A DNA stretch of 64,000 nt from Loktanella sp. DSM 29012 (GCF_900110705.1 NZ_FOEJ01000002.1:372001-436000), one strand, 5' to 3'; shown: positions 46,301 through 55,947, counted from the stretch's first letter. Numbers and translations: made by a program. The notes: generated by a model from the letters alone, not told the origin.

Positions 46301-48427
46301 TCAGGTGCGCGTCTCGCGGATCAGTTCCAAAATGTCCTGTGCGGCGACAGGGATGTTCGTGCCGGGGCCAAAGATCGCCTTGACCCCCGCATCATACAGG
46401 AATTTGTAGTCCTGCTGCGGGATCACGCCACCGCAGATCACAAGGATATCACCCGCGCCCGCGTCCTCCAGCGCCTTGATCAGCTTGGGGGCCAGTGTCT
46501 TGTGACCTGCCGCCTGCGAACTGATGCCGATGACGTGCACATCGTTGTCGATGGCGTCCTGTGCGGCCTCCTCTGGTGTCTGGAACAACGGGCCTACGTC
46601 CACGTCAAACCCGATATCGGCGAATGCCGTCGCGATGACCTTGGCCCCACGGTCGTGCCCGTCCTGCCCCATCTTGACGACCAGCATCCGGGGGCGGCGC
46701 CCTTCTTCGGTTGCGAAATCCTCAATGTCCTTCTGGATCGCGGCAAAGCCTGCGTCGCCTTCGTAGGCGGCACCGTAGACACCGGCCAGCGTCTTGACCT
46801 CGGCGCGGTGGCGGCCAAAGACGTCCTCCATCGCGCTGCTGATCTCGCCCACGGTCGCCCGCTGGCGTGCGGCCTCGACCGCGGCCTCCAGCAGGTTGCC
46901 GCCCTCACGGGCGCGGCGGGTCAGTTCGGCCAATGCAGCATCGCAGGCCGCCTGATCCCGCCCGTCGCGCGTGGCCTTCAGCCGGGCAATCTGGCTGTCG
47001 CGCACGCCCGCGTTGTCGATGTCGCGGATGTCGATCGGGTCTTCCTTGTCCTTGCGGTATTTGTTGACGCCGACGATGACCTCTGTGCCGCGGTCGATAT
47101 TGGCCTGCCGGGTGGCGGCGGTTTCCTCGATCCGCAGTTTCGGCATGCCGGATGCGACGGCCTTGGTCATGCCGCCCAACTCCTCGACCTCTTCCATCAG
47201 GGCCCAGGCGGCTTCTGCCAGATCATGCGTCAGCTTTTCGACGTAGTAACTGCCCGCCAATGGATCGACGACCTTGGTGACGCCGGTTTCCTCTTGCAGG
47301 ATCAGCTGCGTGTTCCGCGCGATCCGGGCCGCGAAATCGGACGGCAGGGCAATCGCCTCGTCCAGCGCGTTGGTGTGCAGCGACTGGGTGCCGCCCAACA
47401 CCGCGCTCATCGCCTCGTAGGCGGTGCGCACCACGTTGTTGTAGGGGTCCTGTTCCTGCAAACTGACGCCCGAGGTCTGGCAATGGGTCCGCAACATGGA
47501 TGATTTGGGGTTCTTGGGCGCGAATTCTTCCATCACGCGGAACCACAATAGGCGCGCCGCGCGCAGCTTGGCCGCCTCCATGAAAAAATTCGTCCCGATG
47601 GCGAAAAAGAAACTAAGCCGTCCGGCAAAGTGATCGACATCCATGCCCGCCGCAATCGCCGCGCGCACGTATTCGCGGCCGTCCGCCAGCGTATAGGCCA
47701 GTTCCTGCACCAGGTTCGCGCCGGCCTCTTGCATGTGGTAGCCGGAAATCGAGATCGAGTTGAATTTCGGCATCTGGTCGGACGTGTACTGGATGATGTC
47801 CGAAATGATGCGCATCGACGGTTCCGGCGGATAGACATAGGTGTTGCGCACCATGAATTCCTTGAGGATATCGTTCTGGATCGTGCCTGACAGCACGGAC
47901 CTGTCGTGGCCCTGTTCCTCACCCACCACGATGAAATTCGCGAGGATCGGAATGACCGCCCCGTTCATCGTCATGCTGACCGACACCTTGTCCAGCGGGA
48001 TTCCGTCGAACAGGATCTTCATGTCCTCGACGCTGTCGATGGCGACACCGGCCTTGCCCACGTCGCCTTCGACCCGCGGGTGGTCACTGTCATAGCCGCG
48101 ATGGGTGGCCAGATCGAATGCCACCGACACGCCCTGCTGACCAGCGGCCAGCGCCTGACGGTAGAACGCATTTGATTCTTCTGCCGTGGAAAACCCCGCG
48201 TATTGCCGGATTGTCCAGGGCCTGCCTGCGTACATCGTGGCCTTGACCCCGCGCGTGTAAGGGGCCGCCCCCGGAATGCCGCCCATATGCGGCAGATCGG
48301 CCGTATCCTCTGCGGTATACAGCGGTTTGACGGCAATTCCTTCGAGGGTGTGCCACGTCAGATCGTCTAGGGACCGCCCGCGCAGTTCCTTTTCGGCGAT
48401 CTTTTCCCATTCGGTTTTGTCAGACAT
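46301..48427 (-). CDS. mcm: Methylmalonyl-CoA mutase, single-chain
   Basis: A 708-residue cobalamin-dependent mutase that converts methylmalonyl-CoA to succinyl-CoA. The catalytic barrel has [20 protein letters not shown] and [20 protein letters not shown]. The C-terminal B12 domain has the lower-axial His591 in [12 protein letters not shown], with GGVIPQQDY near the end. Length fits the large (ScpA/MutB-type) subunit, which can act as a homodimer. The ATG at 48427 gives [17 protein letters not shown]. The gene is the first of a long run of same-strand genes. pccA and pccB, which make its substrate, are close by. Confidence 0.96.
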   Translation of the reverse strand: MSDKTEWEKIAEKELRGRSLDDLTWHTLEGIAVKPLYTAEDTADLPHMGGIPGAAPYTRGVKATMYAGRPWTIRQYAGFSTAEESNAFYRQALAAGQQGVSVAFDLATHRGYDSDHPRVEGDVGKAGVAIDSVEDMKILFDGIPLDKVSVSMTMNGAVIPILANFIVVGEEQGHDRSVLSGTIQNDILKEFMVRNTYVYPPEPSMRIISDIIQYTSDQMPKFNSISISGYHMQEAGANLVQELAYTLADGREYVRAAIAAGMDVDHFAGRLSFFFAIGTNFFMEAAKLRAARLLWFRVMEEFAPKNPKSSMLRTHCQTSGVSLQEQDPYNNVVRTAYEAMSAVLGGTQSLHTNALDEAIALPSDFAARIARNTQLILQEETGVTKVVDPLAGSYYVEKLTHDLAEAAWALMEEVEELGGMTKAVASGMPKLRIEETAATRQANIDRGTEVIVGVNKYRKDKEDPIDIRDIDNAGVRDSQIARLKATRDGRDQAACDAALAELTRRAREGGNLLEAAVEAARQRATVGEISSAMEDVFGRHRAEVKTLAGVYGAAYEGDAGFAAIQKDIEDFATEEGRRPRMLVVKMGQDGHDRGAKVIATAFADIGFDVDVGPLFQTPEEAAQDAIDNDVHVIGISSQAAGHKTLAPKLIKALEDAGAGDILVICGGVIPQQDYKFLYDAGVKAIFGPGTNIPVAAQDILELIRETRT

Positions 48428-48534
48428 GATGTGGCGCTCCTCTTCCTCTGCGCCATTCATGCCGCGACGCGGCGCAAAGGTCAAAAAGCTTGCGCTATCA
48501 TCGTGCTATTATTTTTCGCTGCAGGGTAATTTTA

Positions 48535-48548
48535 TTGCGCATGCGCAA
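48535..48548. promoter_or_regulatory. Perfect palindrome between mcm and the DUF4174 gene
   Basis: TTGCGCATGCGCAA is a 14-base perfect palindrome, 107 bases upstream of mcm and 47 bases upstream of the DUF4174 gene. A propionate-responsive regulator such as PccR in related Rhodobacter species recognizes a T-rich TTTGC/GCAAA sequence. This site has a related core, but the match is loose. Confidence 0.4.
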
Positions 48549-48595
48549 AACGACGCGGGCATGGCATTGGCGCGAGACACACCTATATTCAGATC

Positions 48596-49084
48596 ATGAA
48601 CAAAAGAAATTTCATCGCCGGCCTCACGGCCATGACACTCTGGCCCGCCATGCTGCCGGCGCAGTCGGAATCACCCGGTGCCGTCGCCGCCTGGCTGGCC
48701 GATCCGGCAACCCCGCTGAACGCGGACCAGATCATGTTGTCCGATTTCCAGTGGATCGCCCGCCCGGTCGCGGTTTTCGCCGATTCACCCAACGATCCCG
48801 CGTTCATCGAACAGATGGAACTGCTGGCATCCCGGGTCGATGAACTGGTCGAACGTGACGTCGTGGTGCTGTTCGACACCGACCCTGCCGCACGTTCACC
48901 CATGCGCCTGCAACTGCGGCCGCGCGGTTTCATGATGGCGCTGCTGGGCAAGGACGGTCAGGTGAAACTGCGCAAACCCAGCCCGTGGGACGTGCGCGAA
49001 TTGTCCCGGTCCATCGACAAGATGCCGGTGCGTCAGCGTGAAATCACCGAACGCCGCGCTGCAGGATCAGCGGCGGTCAACTGA
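48596..49084 (+). CDS. DUF4174 secreted protein
   Basis: A 162-residue exported protein. Signal peptide MNKRNFIAGLTAMTLWPAML is followed by a short thioredoxin-like domain: LSDFQWIARPVAVFADSP, VVVLFDTDPAARSPMRLQLR and GFMMALLGKDGQVKLRKPSP. There is no CxxC. This matches DUF4174, whose role is unknown. It is divergent from mcm, and the end overlaps the minus-strand membrane-protein gene by 18 bases. Confidence 0.85.
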   Translation: MNKRNFIAGLTAMTLWPAMLPAQSESPGAVAAWLADPATPLNADQIMLSDFQWIARPVAVFADSPNDPAFIEQMELLASRVDELVERDVVVLFDTDPAARSPMRLQLRPRGFMMALLGKDGQVKLRKPSPWDVRELSRSIDKMPVRQREITERRAAGSAAVN

Positions 49085-49462
49085 TTGCGGCATGGCCCGC
49101 GCCGCACCGCGGATCGCCATCCAGCCCAGGGTCATCAGGATCACCAGTACCAGAATCAGAACGAACACCGGATCAATCGCCACGCTGACCAGCACACGCC
49201 CCACGACGAACAGCGCGAGGTAGACGGCCAACCCGCCAAAGGTGAATGTCCGCACCGGTTCCAGCAGGACCCCGGCCGCCCGAACGACCCCCCAGAACAC
49301 GATCACGCAGATCATCGGCACCGTCACGACCGAGCGCGGAAGCTCGGTCGCGTAGCTGATTTCGGTATCCTGCACCATGATGTTGAGCAGGCCAAACCCC
49401 GCGATCACGGCGATCACGCAGGCGGCCAGCCAGATCAGCAAGAGTTGCCAGGTTTGTGTCAC
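49067..49462 (-). CDS. Four-helix membrane protein of unknown function
   Basis: A 131-residue protein with four strong hydrophobic segments (for example LLLIWLAACVIAVIAGFGLL and FGGLAVYLALFVVGRVLVSV). The start overlaps the pccA stop by four bases (ATGA), so it is cotranslated with the carboxylase. It overlaps the DUF4174 gene convergently. No family is recognized. Co-transcription with pccA may be incidental. Confidence 0.75.
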   Translation of the reverse strand: MTQTWQLLLIWLAACVIAVIAGFGLLNIMVQDTEISYATELPRSVVTVPMICVIVFWGVVRAAGVLLEPVRTFTFGGLAVYLALFVVGRVLVSVAIDPVFVLILVLVILMTLGWMAIRGAARAMPQSVDRR

Positions 49463-51456
49463 TCGAACTCCATGATCACATCATCCACGGCCAGGCTGTC
49501 ACCAGGGGCCGCATTGATCTTGGTCACGACGCCCTTGCGTTCGGCACGCAGGATGTTTTCCATCTTCATCGCCTCGACCGTGCACAGCGCCTGACCGTCC
49601 TGGACCTCGTCGCCCACGGCGACATTCAGCGACACGATCAACCCCGGCATCGGGCACAGCAGCAGTTTCGACGTATCCGGCGGCACCTTGACCGGCATCA
49701 GCTTGGCAAGTTCGGCCTGACGCGGGGTTCGGACATGAACCTTGACGTCGGCCCCGCGGTGCCGCACCCGGAACCCCCCCGAAATCTTGGCCACCTTAAG
49801 CACCAAGGGCGTGCCGTCCACCATCAGGCGCGCCAGTGGCTGACCGGGCAACCAGTCGCTTTCGACCCGCAAGGTCCGGTCACCGATGGTGACATCGGCC
49901 CCCGCACGGTCGGCCTTGATCACCGCATCATGGCTTTCGCCCTGTAGCGTGACGTTCCAGTCCGTGCCGACGTGGCGTTCATGGTTGTCCATGCGCCCGG
50001 TGATGCGTGTGCGACGGATTTCACCGATTCGGTGCATCGCCGCAGTTGCCGCAGCAACACGCAGCACCGTGTCCCCTGCCAGATCGACGCCCTGAAACCC
50101 GTCAGGAAATTCTTCCTCGATGAATGCGGTGGTCATGTCGCCTGCAGTGAATTTCGGATGATCCATCACCGCGGCCAGGAATGGCAGGTTGTGGCCAATC
50201 CCCTCCAGCTCGAATCCGTCCAGCGCCAACCGCATCTCCTCGATCGCGGCTGCGCGGGTCGGTGCCCAGGTACACAGCTTGGCGATCATCGGATCGTAGA
50301 ACATGCTGATCTCGCCACCCTCGAACACGCCGGTATCATTGCGCACGGCCCGCCCGGCCTCTGCCACCTCGACCGGTGGGCGATAGCGGGTCAGACGCCC
50401 GATGGACGGCAGGAACCCGCGGAACGGATCCTCGGCATACAGGCGGCTCTCGATGGCCCAACCATTGATCTTGAGGTCATCCTGACCAAAGGCCAGTTTC
50501 TCGCCTGCTGCCACGCGGATCATCTGTTCGACGAGGTCGATGCCCGTGATCAGTTCTGTCACAGGATGTTCCACCTGCAACCGCGTGTTCATTTCCAGAA
50601 AATAGAAATTGCGGTCGCCATCCACGATGAATTCGACGGTGCCCGCGCTGGTATAACCGACGGCCTGCGCAAGTGCGACCGACTGCGCGCCCATCGCCGC
50701 ACGGGTCTCCTCGTCCAGAAACGGGCTCGGGGCCTCTTCGATCACCTTCTGGTTGCGGCGCTGGATGCTGCATTCGCGCTCGTGCAGATAGACCGCGTTG
50801 CCGTGGCTGTCGGCCAGGACCTGAATTTCGATGTGGCGCGGCTGGGTCACGAATTTCTCGATGAAAATCCGGTCGTCGCCAAAACTGTTGGCCGCCTCGT
50901 TCTTGGACGACTGGAATCCCTCGCGTGCGCCAGCGTCGTCCCATGCAATCCGCATGCCCTTGCCACCGCCCCCCGCGCTGGCCTTGATCATCACCGGATA
51001 GCCGATCTGCTGGCTGATCTTTACCGCCTCATCGGCATCGGCAATCAGGCCCATATGGCCCGGCACCGTGCTGACACCAGCCTCATCCGCCAGCTTCTTG
51101 GACGTGATCTTGTCGCCCATGGCCTCGATGGCCCCCACGGGCGGCCCGATAAAGGCCACGCCTTCGGCTTTCAGCGCCTCGGCGAACTTGGGGTTTTCCG
51201 ACAGGAAACCATAGCCCGGATGCACCGCTTCAGCGCCGGTCTGGCGAATCGCGTCCATGATCTTGTCGATCACGATATAGGATCGGTTGGCGGGGCTTGG
51301 TCCAATGTGGACCGCCTCATCTGCCATCTTGACATGTAGCGCCTGCGCATCTGCATCCGAATACACTGCAACAGTGGCGATCCCCATACGCCGCGCCGTC
51401 TTGATGACGCGGCAGGCGATTTCGCCACGATTGGCGATCAGAATTTTCTTGAACAC
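49459..51456 (-). CDS. pccA: Propionyl-CoA carboxylase, biotin-containing alpha subunit
   Basis: A 665-residue enzyme subunit that carboxylates biotin and carries it to the beta subunit. The biotin carboxylase domain starts MFKKILIANRGEIACRVIKT, with ATP-binding IKASAGGGGKGMRIAW and the EMNTRLQVEHPVTE active site. A linker (BT) domain follows. The biotin attachment site is VEAMKMENIL with Lys631. It pairs with PccB at 52983-54509 to feed methylmalonyl-CoA mutase. The gene sits downstream of small genes and is followed by an overlapping membrane-protein gene. 3-methylcrotonyl-CoA carboxylase is a related alternative; the pccB/mcm context favours propionyl-CoA. Confidence 0.94.
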   Translation of the reverse strand: MFKKILIANRGEIACRVIKTARRMGIATVAVYSDADAQALHVKMADEAVHIGPSPANRSYIVIDKIMDAIRQTGAEAVHPGYGFLSENPKFAEALKAEGVAFIGPPVGAIEAMGDKITSKKLADEAGVSTVPGHMGLIADADEAVKISQQIGYPVMIKASAGGGGKGMRIAWDDAGAREGFQSSKNEAANSFGDDRIFIEKFVTQPRHIEIQVLADSHGNAVYLHERECSIQRRNQKVIEEAPSPFLDEETRAAMGAQSVALAQAVGYTSAGTVEFIVDGDRNFYFLEMNTRLQVEHPVTELITGIDLVEQMIRVAAGEKLAFGQDDLKINGWAIESRLYAEDPFRGFLPSIGRLTRYRPPVEVAEAGRAVRNDTGVFEGGEISMFYDPMIAKLCTWAPTRAAAIEEMRLALDGFELEGIGHNLPFLAAVMDHPKFTAGDMTTAFIEEEFPDGFQGVDLAGDTVLRVAAATAAMHRIGEIRRTRITGRMDNHERHVGTDWNVTLQGESHDAVIKADRAGADVTIGDRTLRVESDWLPGQPLARLMVDGTPLVLKVAKISGGFRVRHRGADVKVHVRTPRQAELAKLMPVKVPPDTSKLLLCPMPGLIVSLNVAVGDEVQDGQALCTVEAMKMENILRAERKGVVTKINAAPGDSLAVDDVIMEFE

Positions 51457-51483
51457 GTTTTACATCCCTCCAAACGCAAAATC

Positions 51484-51509
51484 GCCGCCGGGGCGCAAAC
51501 CCCGACGGC
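51484..51509 (-). terminator. Rho-independent-type terminator after the small lipoprotein gene
   Basis: GCCGCCGGGG and CCCCGACGGC form a stem with nine of ten pairs and a CGCAAA loop. On the minus strand it is followed by GATTTTGCGTTT. It lies downstream of the lipoprotein gene and upstream of pccA, so it should end that transcript. Confidence 0.65.
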
Positions 51510-51550
51510 AGTCATGTCGTGTTTCAACCCCGCTTGCGCGGGAAAATGTC

Positions 51551-51763
51551 TTAGCGACCGGTGATGTCGTCGCCCAGCGCACCGACGAGCGCGCCACCCA
51601 GTGCAGCAGTCGTGGTATCGCGATCGTCGCCGCCCAGTGCAGCGGAACCTGCAGCGCCGATACCGGCACCAACGATTGCACGCTCTGCGTCGGTGTCGAG
51701 GTTGTCGCAGCCTGCGACGCCCATGATTGCGACCAGTGCGATGGCGGAAGTAGCTTTGTACAT
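51551..51763 (-). CDS. Small glycine-zipper lipoprotein
   Basis: A 70-residue lipoprotein. Signal peptide MYKATSAIALVAIMGVAGC ends in the lipobox VAGC. The mature part holds a glycine-zipper-like repeat, AIVGAGIGAAGSAALGG, then ALGGALVGALGDD. Such proteins may oligomerize in a membrane or in the cell envelope. It is followed by a terminator. Conserved homologues are usually tiny and of unknown function. Confidence 0.85.
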   Translation of the reverse strand: MYKATSAIALVAIMGVAGCDNLDTDAERAIVGAGIGAAGSAALGGDDRDTTTAALGGALVGALGDDITGR

Positions 51764-51893
51764 TTTATAATGCCCTTGTTAGCTTTGAAGATGGGCCCAA
51801 AATCACGCGCCACAAGCGCGAACTCAAGCCCGATTAAGTGTAAAAGGCGCAAAACCGCCGAAATGTTCCCATTCGCAGAAAAATCTTTTCCAC

Positions 51894-52238
51894 TCATCGG
51901 AATACATCCGGAAAAGTGACCCGCGCCACGTCCTCGTCGATGCGCAACAGCGCGTCATAGCTGGCAGGATCGAACGGATCCTCGGCGGCGATCACCTCGC
52001 GACCGAACAACCAGCCCAGCCGTCCTGCGTCCAGATTACCCCGCACAAAGGGCGCGTCGCCAAAATGCTCCCAGAGGGCCCGCAAGAAACCTTCGTCCGC
52101 GCGTTTGTCCGGTGGCCGCCGGTCGGAAAATCGTTCACGCGCGCGCAGCGGCGTTGCACCGTCCTTGTGCGCGCGGCGGATCACGAACTGAAAATCCGTC
52201 CCCGGCAAACGGCCTGGAAATCCACGGTGCTTTTCCAT
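51894..52238 (-). CDS. Hypothetical protein in the pcc region
   Basis: A 114-residue soluble protein, MEKHRGFPGRLPGTDFQFVI, with charged residues throughout and no transmembrane segment. It has a conserved-looking F-L-R-A-L-W-E-H-F-G-D and ends ARVTFPDVFR. Its ATG (52238) overlaps the stop of the DUF6497 gene by one base. I do not recognize a family. Expression with its upstream neighbours is likely. An upstream in-frame extension has no conserved features. Confidence 0.7.
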   Translation of the reverse strand: MEKHRGFPGRLPGTDFQFVIRRAHKDGATPLRARERFSDRRPPDKRADEGFLRALWEHFGDAPFVRGNLDAGRLGWLFGREVIAAEDPFDPASYDALLRIDEDVARVTFPDVFR

Positions 52239-52594
52239 CAGAATTCGTCCCAGCTGCAACGCCCGTCCGTCACTCGGAAGGGTTGGAAAAATTGGACGAC
52301 CTGCGGATCGTATATGCCGAATGTGGTTGGCTTGTCCGACACCGACAACACGATCTGGTCGCCGTCCCAGTCCTGCTGTTGCAGGGCCGGAACAACGACC
52401 ACGTCGCACAACCACGTCAGATCGTCCACGACCTCCGTGAACGTCACAGCGTCATCGCCCCCCGCAAGGGCCGGTGACAGGAACCGGAATCGCGCGATCT
52501 GCGCCTGCGTGTCCATGATCACGTCAGCCAGCGCGATCTGCAGTCCTGACGGCACGGCAATCGGTTGCGGGGTCTGTTGTGCGGTCGCGGGCAT
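52238..52594 (-). CDS. DUF6497-like protein, start uncertain
   Basis: A protein that resembles DUF6497: VPSGLQIALADVIMDTQAQI, then LCDVVVVPALQQQDWDGDQI and FQPFRVTDGRCSWDEF near the end. The first ATG in frame (52594) gives 118 residues beginning PATAQQ, but a signal-peptide-like hydrophobic stretch LILLCCLWAM lies immediately upstream, in frame with no ATG, GTG or TTG to start it. The true start is therefore probably a rare codon or further upstream inside the SAP-domain gene. Conserved homologues carry a signal peptide. The stop overlaps the next ATG by one base. Confidence 0.65.
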   Translation of the reverse strand: MPATAQQTPQPIAVPSGLQIALADVIMDTQAQIARFRFLSPALAGGDDAVTFTEVVDDLTWLCDVVVVPALQQQDWDGDQIVLSVSDKPTTFGIYDPQVVQFFQPFRVTDGRCSWDEF

Positions 52595-52617
52595 GGCCCA
52601 CAGACAGCACAGCAGAA

Positions 52618-52881
52618 TCAGCGCGCCCGCAAGGCCTCGATCAGTTCGGCCTTGGTCATGTCCGAACGACCCGCGACGTCCAGCTCTTGTGCACGCGCAT
52701 ACAGATCGTCCTTGGTCCATTCCTCGTAGGGCGGCTGACGGCCCCCCTTCTCGCCCGGCGACATGTCGTCGTTTGCCTGTGCATTGGCAATCCGGGCGGC
52801 CTTCTGCTTGCTCGCGCCCTCGTCCAGCAGCGCCTCGTAGGTCTCGTCGTCCTTGATGGACGGTCCATGGTCCTTGGTCAT
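52618..52881 (-). CDS. DUF7218 protein with Rho-N/SAP-like domain
   Basis: An 87-residue protein. It begins MTKDHGPSIKDDETYEALLD, continues with GASKQKAARIANAQA, and ends with a SAP/Rho-N-like helix-extended-helix: WTKDDLYARAQELDVAGRSD, then MTKAELIEALRAR. Such short proteins may bind nucleic acids. It lies just upstream of the DUF6497 gene, which overlaps or follows it closely. It is separated from pccB by an intergenic element. Confidence 0.8.
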   Translation of the reverse strand: MTKDHGPSIKDDETYEALLDEGASKQKAARIANAQANDDMSPGEKGGRQPPYEEWTKDDLYARAQELDVAGRSDMTKAELIEALRAR

Positions 52882-52930
52882 CGCAATCTCCTTTGCGCAC
52901 CAACGGACCTACCCCACGCGGGGTTCCCTG

Positions 52931-52986
52931 CATCATCTTGCCACAAATACTCCGGGGGGTCCGGGGGGCTGGCCCCCCGGGGTCAC
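52931..52986 (-). repeat. GC-rich intergenic element, copy B, with hairpin
   Basis: On the minus strand the CCGGGGGGC and GCCCCCCGG arms (52961-52980) form a strong hairpin with a two-base loop. It is followed by ACCCCCCGGAGTATTTGTG and then GCAAGATGATG. It directly follows the pccB stop codon and so may terminate pccB. It resembles the element at 35367-35421, which reads in the opposite direction. Confidence 0.65.
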
Positions 52987-54509
52987 AGTGGAATGTTGTC
53001 ATGCTTCTTCCACGGGTTCTGCTGCTGCTTGCCGCGCAGCGACGCAAAAGCGCGGCAGACCCGGCGCCGTGTGGATCGCGGCATGATCACCTCGTCCACG
53101 AAACCCTTCGAGGCCGCGACGAACGGATTGGCGAAACGGTCCTCGTATTCCTTGGTCAGCTCCACGATTTCTTCGGGGCTGCGTCCGCGATAGATGATCT
53201 CGACAGCACCCTTGGCCCCCATCACCGCGATTTCCGCCGTGGGCCAGGCATAGTTAAAATCACCGCGCAGATGCTTGGACGCCATCACGTCATAGGCTCC
53301 GCCATAGGCCTTGCGGGTGATGACCGTGACCTTGGGCACCGTGGCCTCGCCATAGGCAAACAGCAGTTTCGCGCCGTGCTTGATGACACCGCCGTATTCC
53401 TGGCTGGTGCCGGGCAGAAAGCCGGGCACGTCCACCAGCGTCAGGATCGGGATTTCAAAGGCATCGCAGAACCGCACAAACCGCGCGGCCTTGCGGCTGC
53501 TGTCGATATCCAGCACGCCCGCCAGCACCATCGGCTGATTGGCCACCACGCCGACGGTCTGACCTTCCAGCCGGATAAACCCGATCAGGATGTTGCCCGC
53601 ATAATCGGCCTGAATTTCGTAAAAATCGCCCTCATCCGCCAGTTTGTGAATCAGTTCCTTCATGTCATAGGGCGTGTTGGCATTCACCGGGATCAGCGTG
53701 TCCAAACTGTCCTCGACCCGTTTAACATCGTCAAAGAACGGACGCGTCGGTGCCTTTTCACGGTTGTTCAGCGGCAGGAAATCGAACAGGCGGCGGCATT
53801 CGGCAATCGCTTCGACATCGTTGTCAAAGGCACCGTCCACCACGCCGGATTTCTTGGTATGGGTCGTGGCCCCGCCCAGTTCCTCGGCGGTGACGACCTC
53901 GTTGGTGACGGTCTTGACCACATCGGGGCCGGTCACGAACATGTAGGACGTATCGCGCACCATGAATATAAAGTCGGTCATCGCAGGGCTGTAGACCGCG
54001 CCACCCGCGCAGGGCCCCATGATCAGGCTGATCTGCGGCACCACACCGGACGCCATGATGTTGCGCTGGAACACATCGGCATAGCCCGCGAGGCTGGCAA
54101 CACCTTCCTGGATGCGTGCACCGCCCGAATCATTGATCCCGATCACGGGCGCACCGTTCTGGATCGCCATATCCATGATCTTGCAGATCTTTTGCGCATG
54201 GGTTTCGGACAGCGATCCGCCAAAGACGGTGAAATCCTGGCTGAACACATAGACCATGCGGCCGTTGATCGTGCCCCAGCCCGTCACGACACCATCGCCC
54301 ATCGGCAGGTTGTCCTGCATCCCGAAATCGACCGCGCGATGCGTCACAAAGGCGTCGAACTCCTCAAAGCTGTCGTGATCCAGCAGCAGTTCGATCCGCT
54401 CGCGCGCGGTCAGTTTGCCCTTGGCGTGCTGCGCATCAATCCGTGCCTGTCCGCCGCCCAGTTGGGATTCGGAGCGCTTGGCCTCCAAGGCTTCGATATG
54501 GTCTTTCAT
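52983..54509 (-). CDS. pccB: Propionyl-CoA carboxylase, beta subunit
   Basis: A 508-residue carboxyltransferase subunit. The N-terminal [36 protein letters not shown] and [20 protein letters not shown] (acyl-CoA and biotin sites), then [20 protein letters not shown], are typical of PccB. It transfers CO2 from biotinyl-PccA to propionyl-CoA. In related genomes a short-chain acyl-CoA regulator gene (pccR) lies divergently; here the divergent gene is an MFS exporter, so the regulator must lie elsewhere. A GC-rich hairpin follows the gene. Confidence 0.96.
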   Translation of the reverse strand: MKDHIEALEAKRSESQLGGGQARIDAQHAKGKLTARERIELLLDHDSFEEFDAFVTHRAVDFGMQDNLPMGDGVVTGWGTINGRMVYVFSQDFTVFGGSLSETHAQKICKIMDMAIQNGAPVIGINDSGGARIQEGVASLAGYADVFQRNIMASGVVPQISLIMGPCAGGAVYSPAMTDFIFMVRDTSYMFVTGPDVVKTVTNEVVTAEELGGATTHTKKSGVVDGAFDNDVEAIAECRRLFDFLPLNNREKAPTRPFFDDVKRVEDSLDTLIPVNANTPYDMKELIHKLADEGDFYEIQADYAGNILIGFIRLEGQTVGVVANQPMVLAGVLDIDSSRKAARFVRFCDAFEIPILTLVDVPGFLPGTSQEYGGVIKHGAKLLFAYGEATVPKVTVITRKAYGGAYDVMASKHLRGDFNYAWPTAEIAVMGAKGAVEIIYRGRSPEEIVELTKEYEDRFANPFVAASKGFVDEVIMPRSTRRRVCRAFASLRGKQQQNPWKKHDNIPL

Positions 54510-54714
54510 GCAGGCCTCCCGTCGTGCACATGGCCTCCGCAGGCCGCATCGTCGGGCACTCTAGTCATCGGTTTTGCCGAGGAAAACCCCCAAGGCGCAA
54601 TATATCCCCAGCCGCAGGGGGGCTGCACGAAACAATCTGACGCCATCCAGATCCTTGCGGATCCATGTCACGGCAACCATGGACACCGCAGCGCAAGCCG
54701 CTACTTTGCGCGCG

Positions 54715-55947
54715 ATGACAGACTTTCCCAGCGCGCGCTTTCTCGACCGCCGCACCCCGCCTCATATTTTCACGCTGACACTGCTGGCCGGTGTATCCGC
54801 ACTGAACATGTCGATTTTTCTGCCGTCCCTCACCCGGATGGCGGCCGATTTCGGCACGGATTATGCCACGATGCAGTTCGCCGTTTCGGGCTATCTGGCC
54901 GCAACGGCGGTGATGCAGATCCTCGTCGGCCCCCTGTCCGACCGGTTCGGACGGCGCAAGATCGTGCTGACCTCCATCACCATTTTCATCGCGGCGACGC
55001 TGGGCGCCTACCTCGCCCCCACGATCCAACTTTTCTTGATGTTTCGCATCCTGCAGGCCGCAGTCGCGACCGGAATCGTGCTGAGTCGGGCGATCGTGCG
55101 CGACATGTTCGGGGCAGAACAAAGCGCGTCGATGATCGGTTATGTCACCATGGGCATGGCCCTGATCCCGATGATCGGCCCCACCGTCGGTGGCGCACTG
55201 GATCAGGCATTCGGCTGGCATGCCTCGTTCATCTTTCTGATGGGTGCAGGCGTTTTCTTGTGGCTGCTGTGCTATTTCGACCAGGGCGAGACCGTGCGCG
55301 GCGGCGGCACCGGATTTGCCGAACAGCTGACCAGCTATCCCGCACTGCTGACTGCGCCCCGGTTCTGGGGCTATGCGCTGTGCACCGCGTTCGCATCGGG
55401 GTCATTCTTTGCGTTTCTGGGCGGTGCCTCCTACGTCGCCGACCGGATTTACGGATTGTCGGCCTTTCAGACCGGCATCGCCTTGGGTGCACCCGCCATC
55501 GGCTATGCCGTCGGCAACGGAATATCGGGCCGCTATTCGGTGCGGGTTGGCATCAATCGCATGGTGCTGATCGGCTGCCTGATATCGGCCTTTGGCATGG
55601 GGTTGTCGCTGATCCTGGGTCTGGTGACCGTGATTCCCGCCGGTCTGCTCTTTGGTCTGTGCTCGCTGCTGGGACTGGGCAACGGCATGACGCTGCCCAA
55701 CGCCACCGCCGGTTTGCTGTCGGTGCGCCCGAACCTGGCCGGCACGGCCAGCGGTCTGGGCGGTGCGCTGATGATTGGCGGCGGTGCCGCACTCAGCCAG
55801 CTGGCCGGGGTGCTGCTGGCACGCGGCACGACCGCGATGCCATTGCAGGCGCTGATGCTGGTCTCTGCGCTGCTGGCCATCGCCGCGATCATGTTCGTCA
55901 TGGTGCGTGAAAAGCGCCTGTCCGCCAGCCTCTCGGTCGCGCCCTAG
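54715..55947 (+). CDS. MFS transporter, Bcr/CflA drug-resistance type
   Basis: A 410-residue, twelve-helix major facilitator. Motif A between helices 2 and 3 reads GPLSDRFGRRKIVL and motif C includes GPTVGGALDQAFGW. These, with the N-terminal LAGVSALNMSIFLPSLTRMA, mark the Bcr/CflA (DHA1) exporters of bicyclomycin, chloramphenicol or sulfonamides. I use the ATG at 54715; an ATG 12 codons earlier is possible. It is divergent from pccB. Its TAG stop shares CTAG with the convergent nuclease gene. Confidence 0.9.
   Translation: MTDFPSARFLDRRTPPHIFTLTLLAGVSALNMSIFLPSLTRMAADFGTDYATMQFAVSGYLAATAVMQILVGPLSDRFGRRKIVLTSITIFIAATLGAYLAPTIQLFLMFRILQAAVATGIVLSRAIVRDMFGAEQSASMIGYVTMGMALIPMIGPTVGGALDQAFGWHASFIFLMGAGVFLWLLCYFDQGETVRGGGTGFAEQLTSYPALLTAPRFWGYALCTAFASGSFFAFLGGASYVADRIYGLSAFQTGIALGAPAIGYAVGNGISGRYSVRVGINRMVLIGCLISAFGMGLSLILGLVTVIPAGLLFGLCSLLGLGNGMTLPNATAGLLSVRPNLAGTASGLGGALMIGGGAALSQLAGVLLARGTTAMPLQALMLVSALLAIAAIMFVMVREKRLSASLSVAP

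Noticed and set aside
52893-55910. A 1005-residue open frame on the plus strand
   Set aside because: It is antisense to pccB and then out of frame with the MFS gene; its sequence is Arg/His/Gln-rich with no domain, typical of a GC-rich shadow frame.
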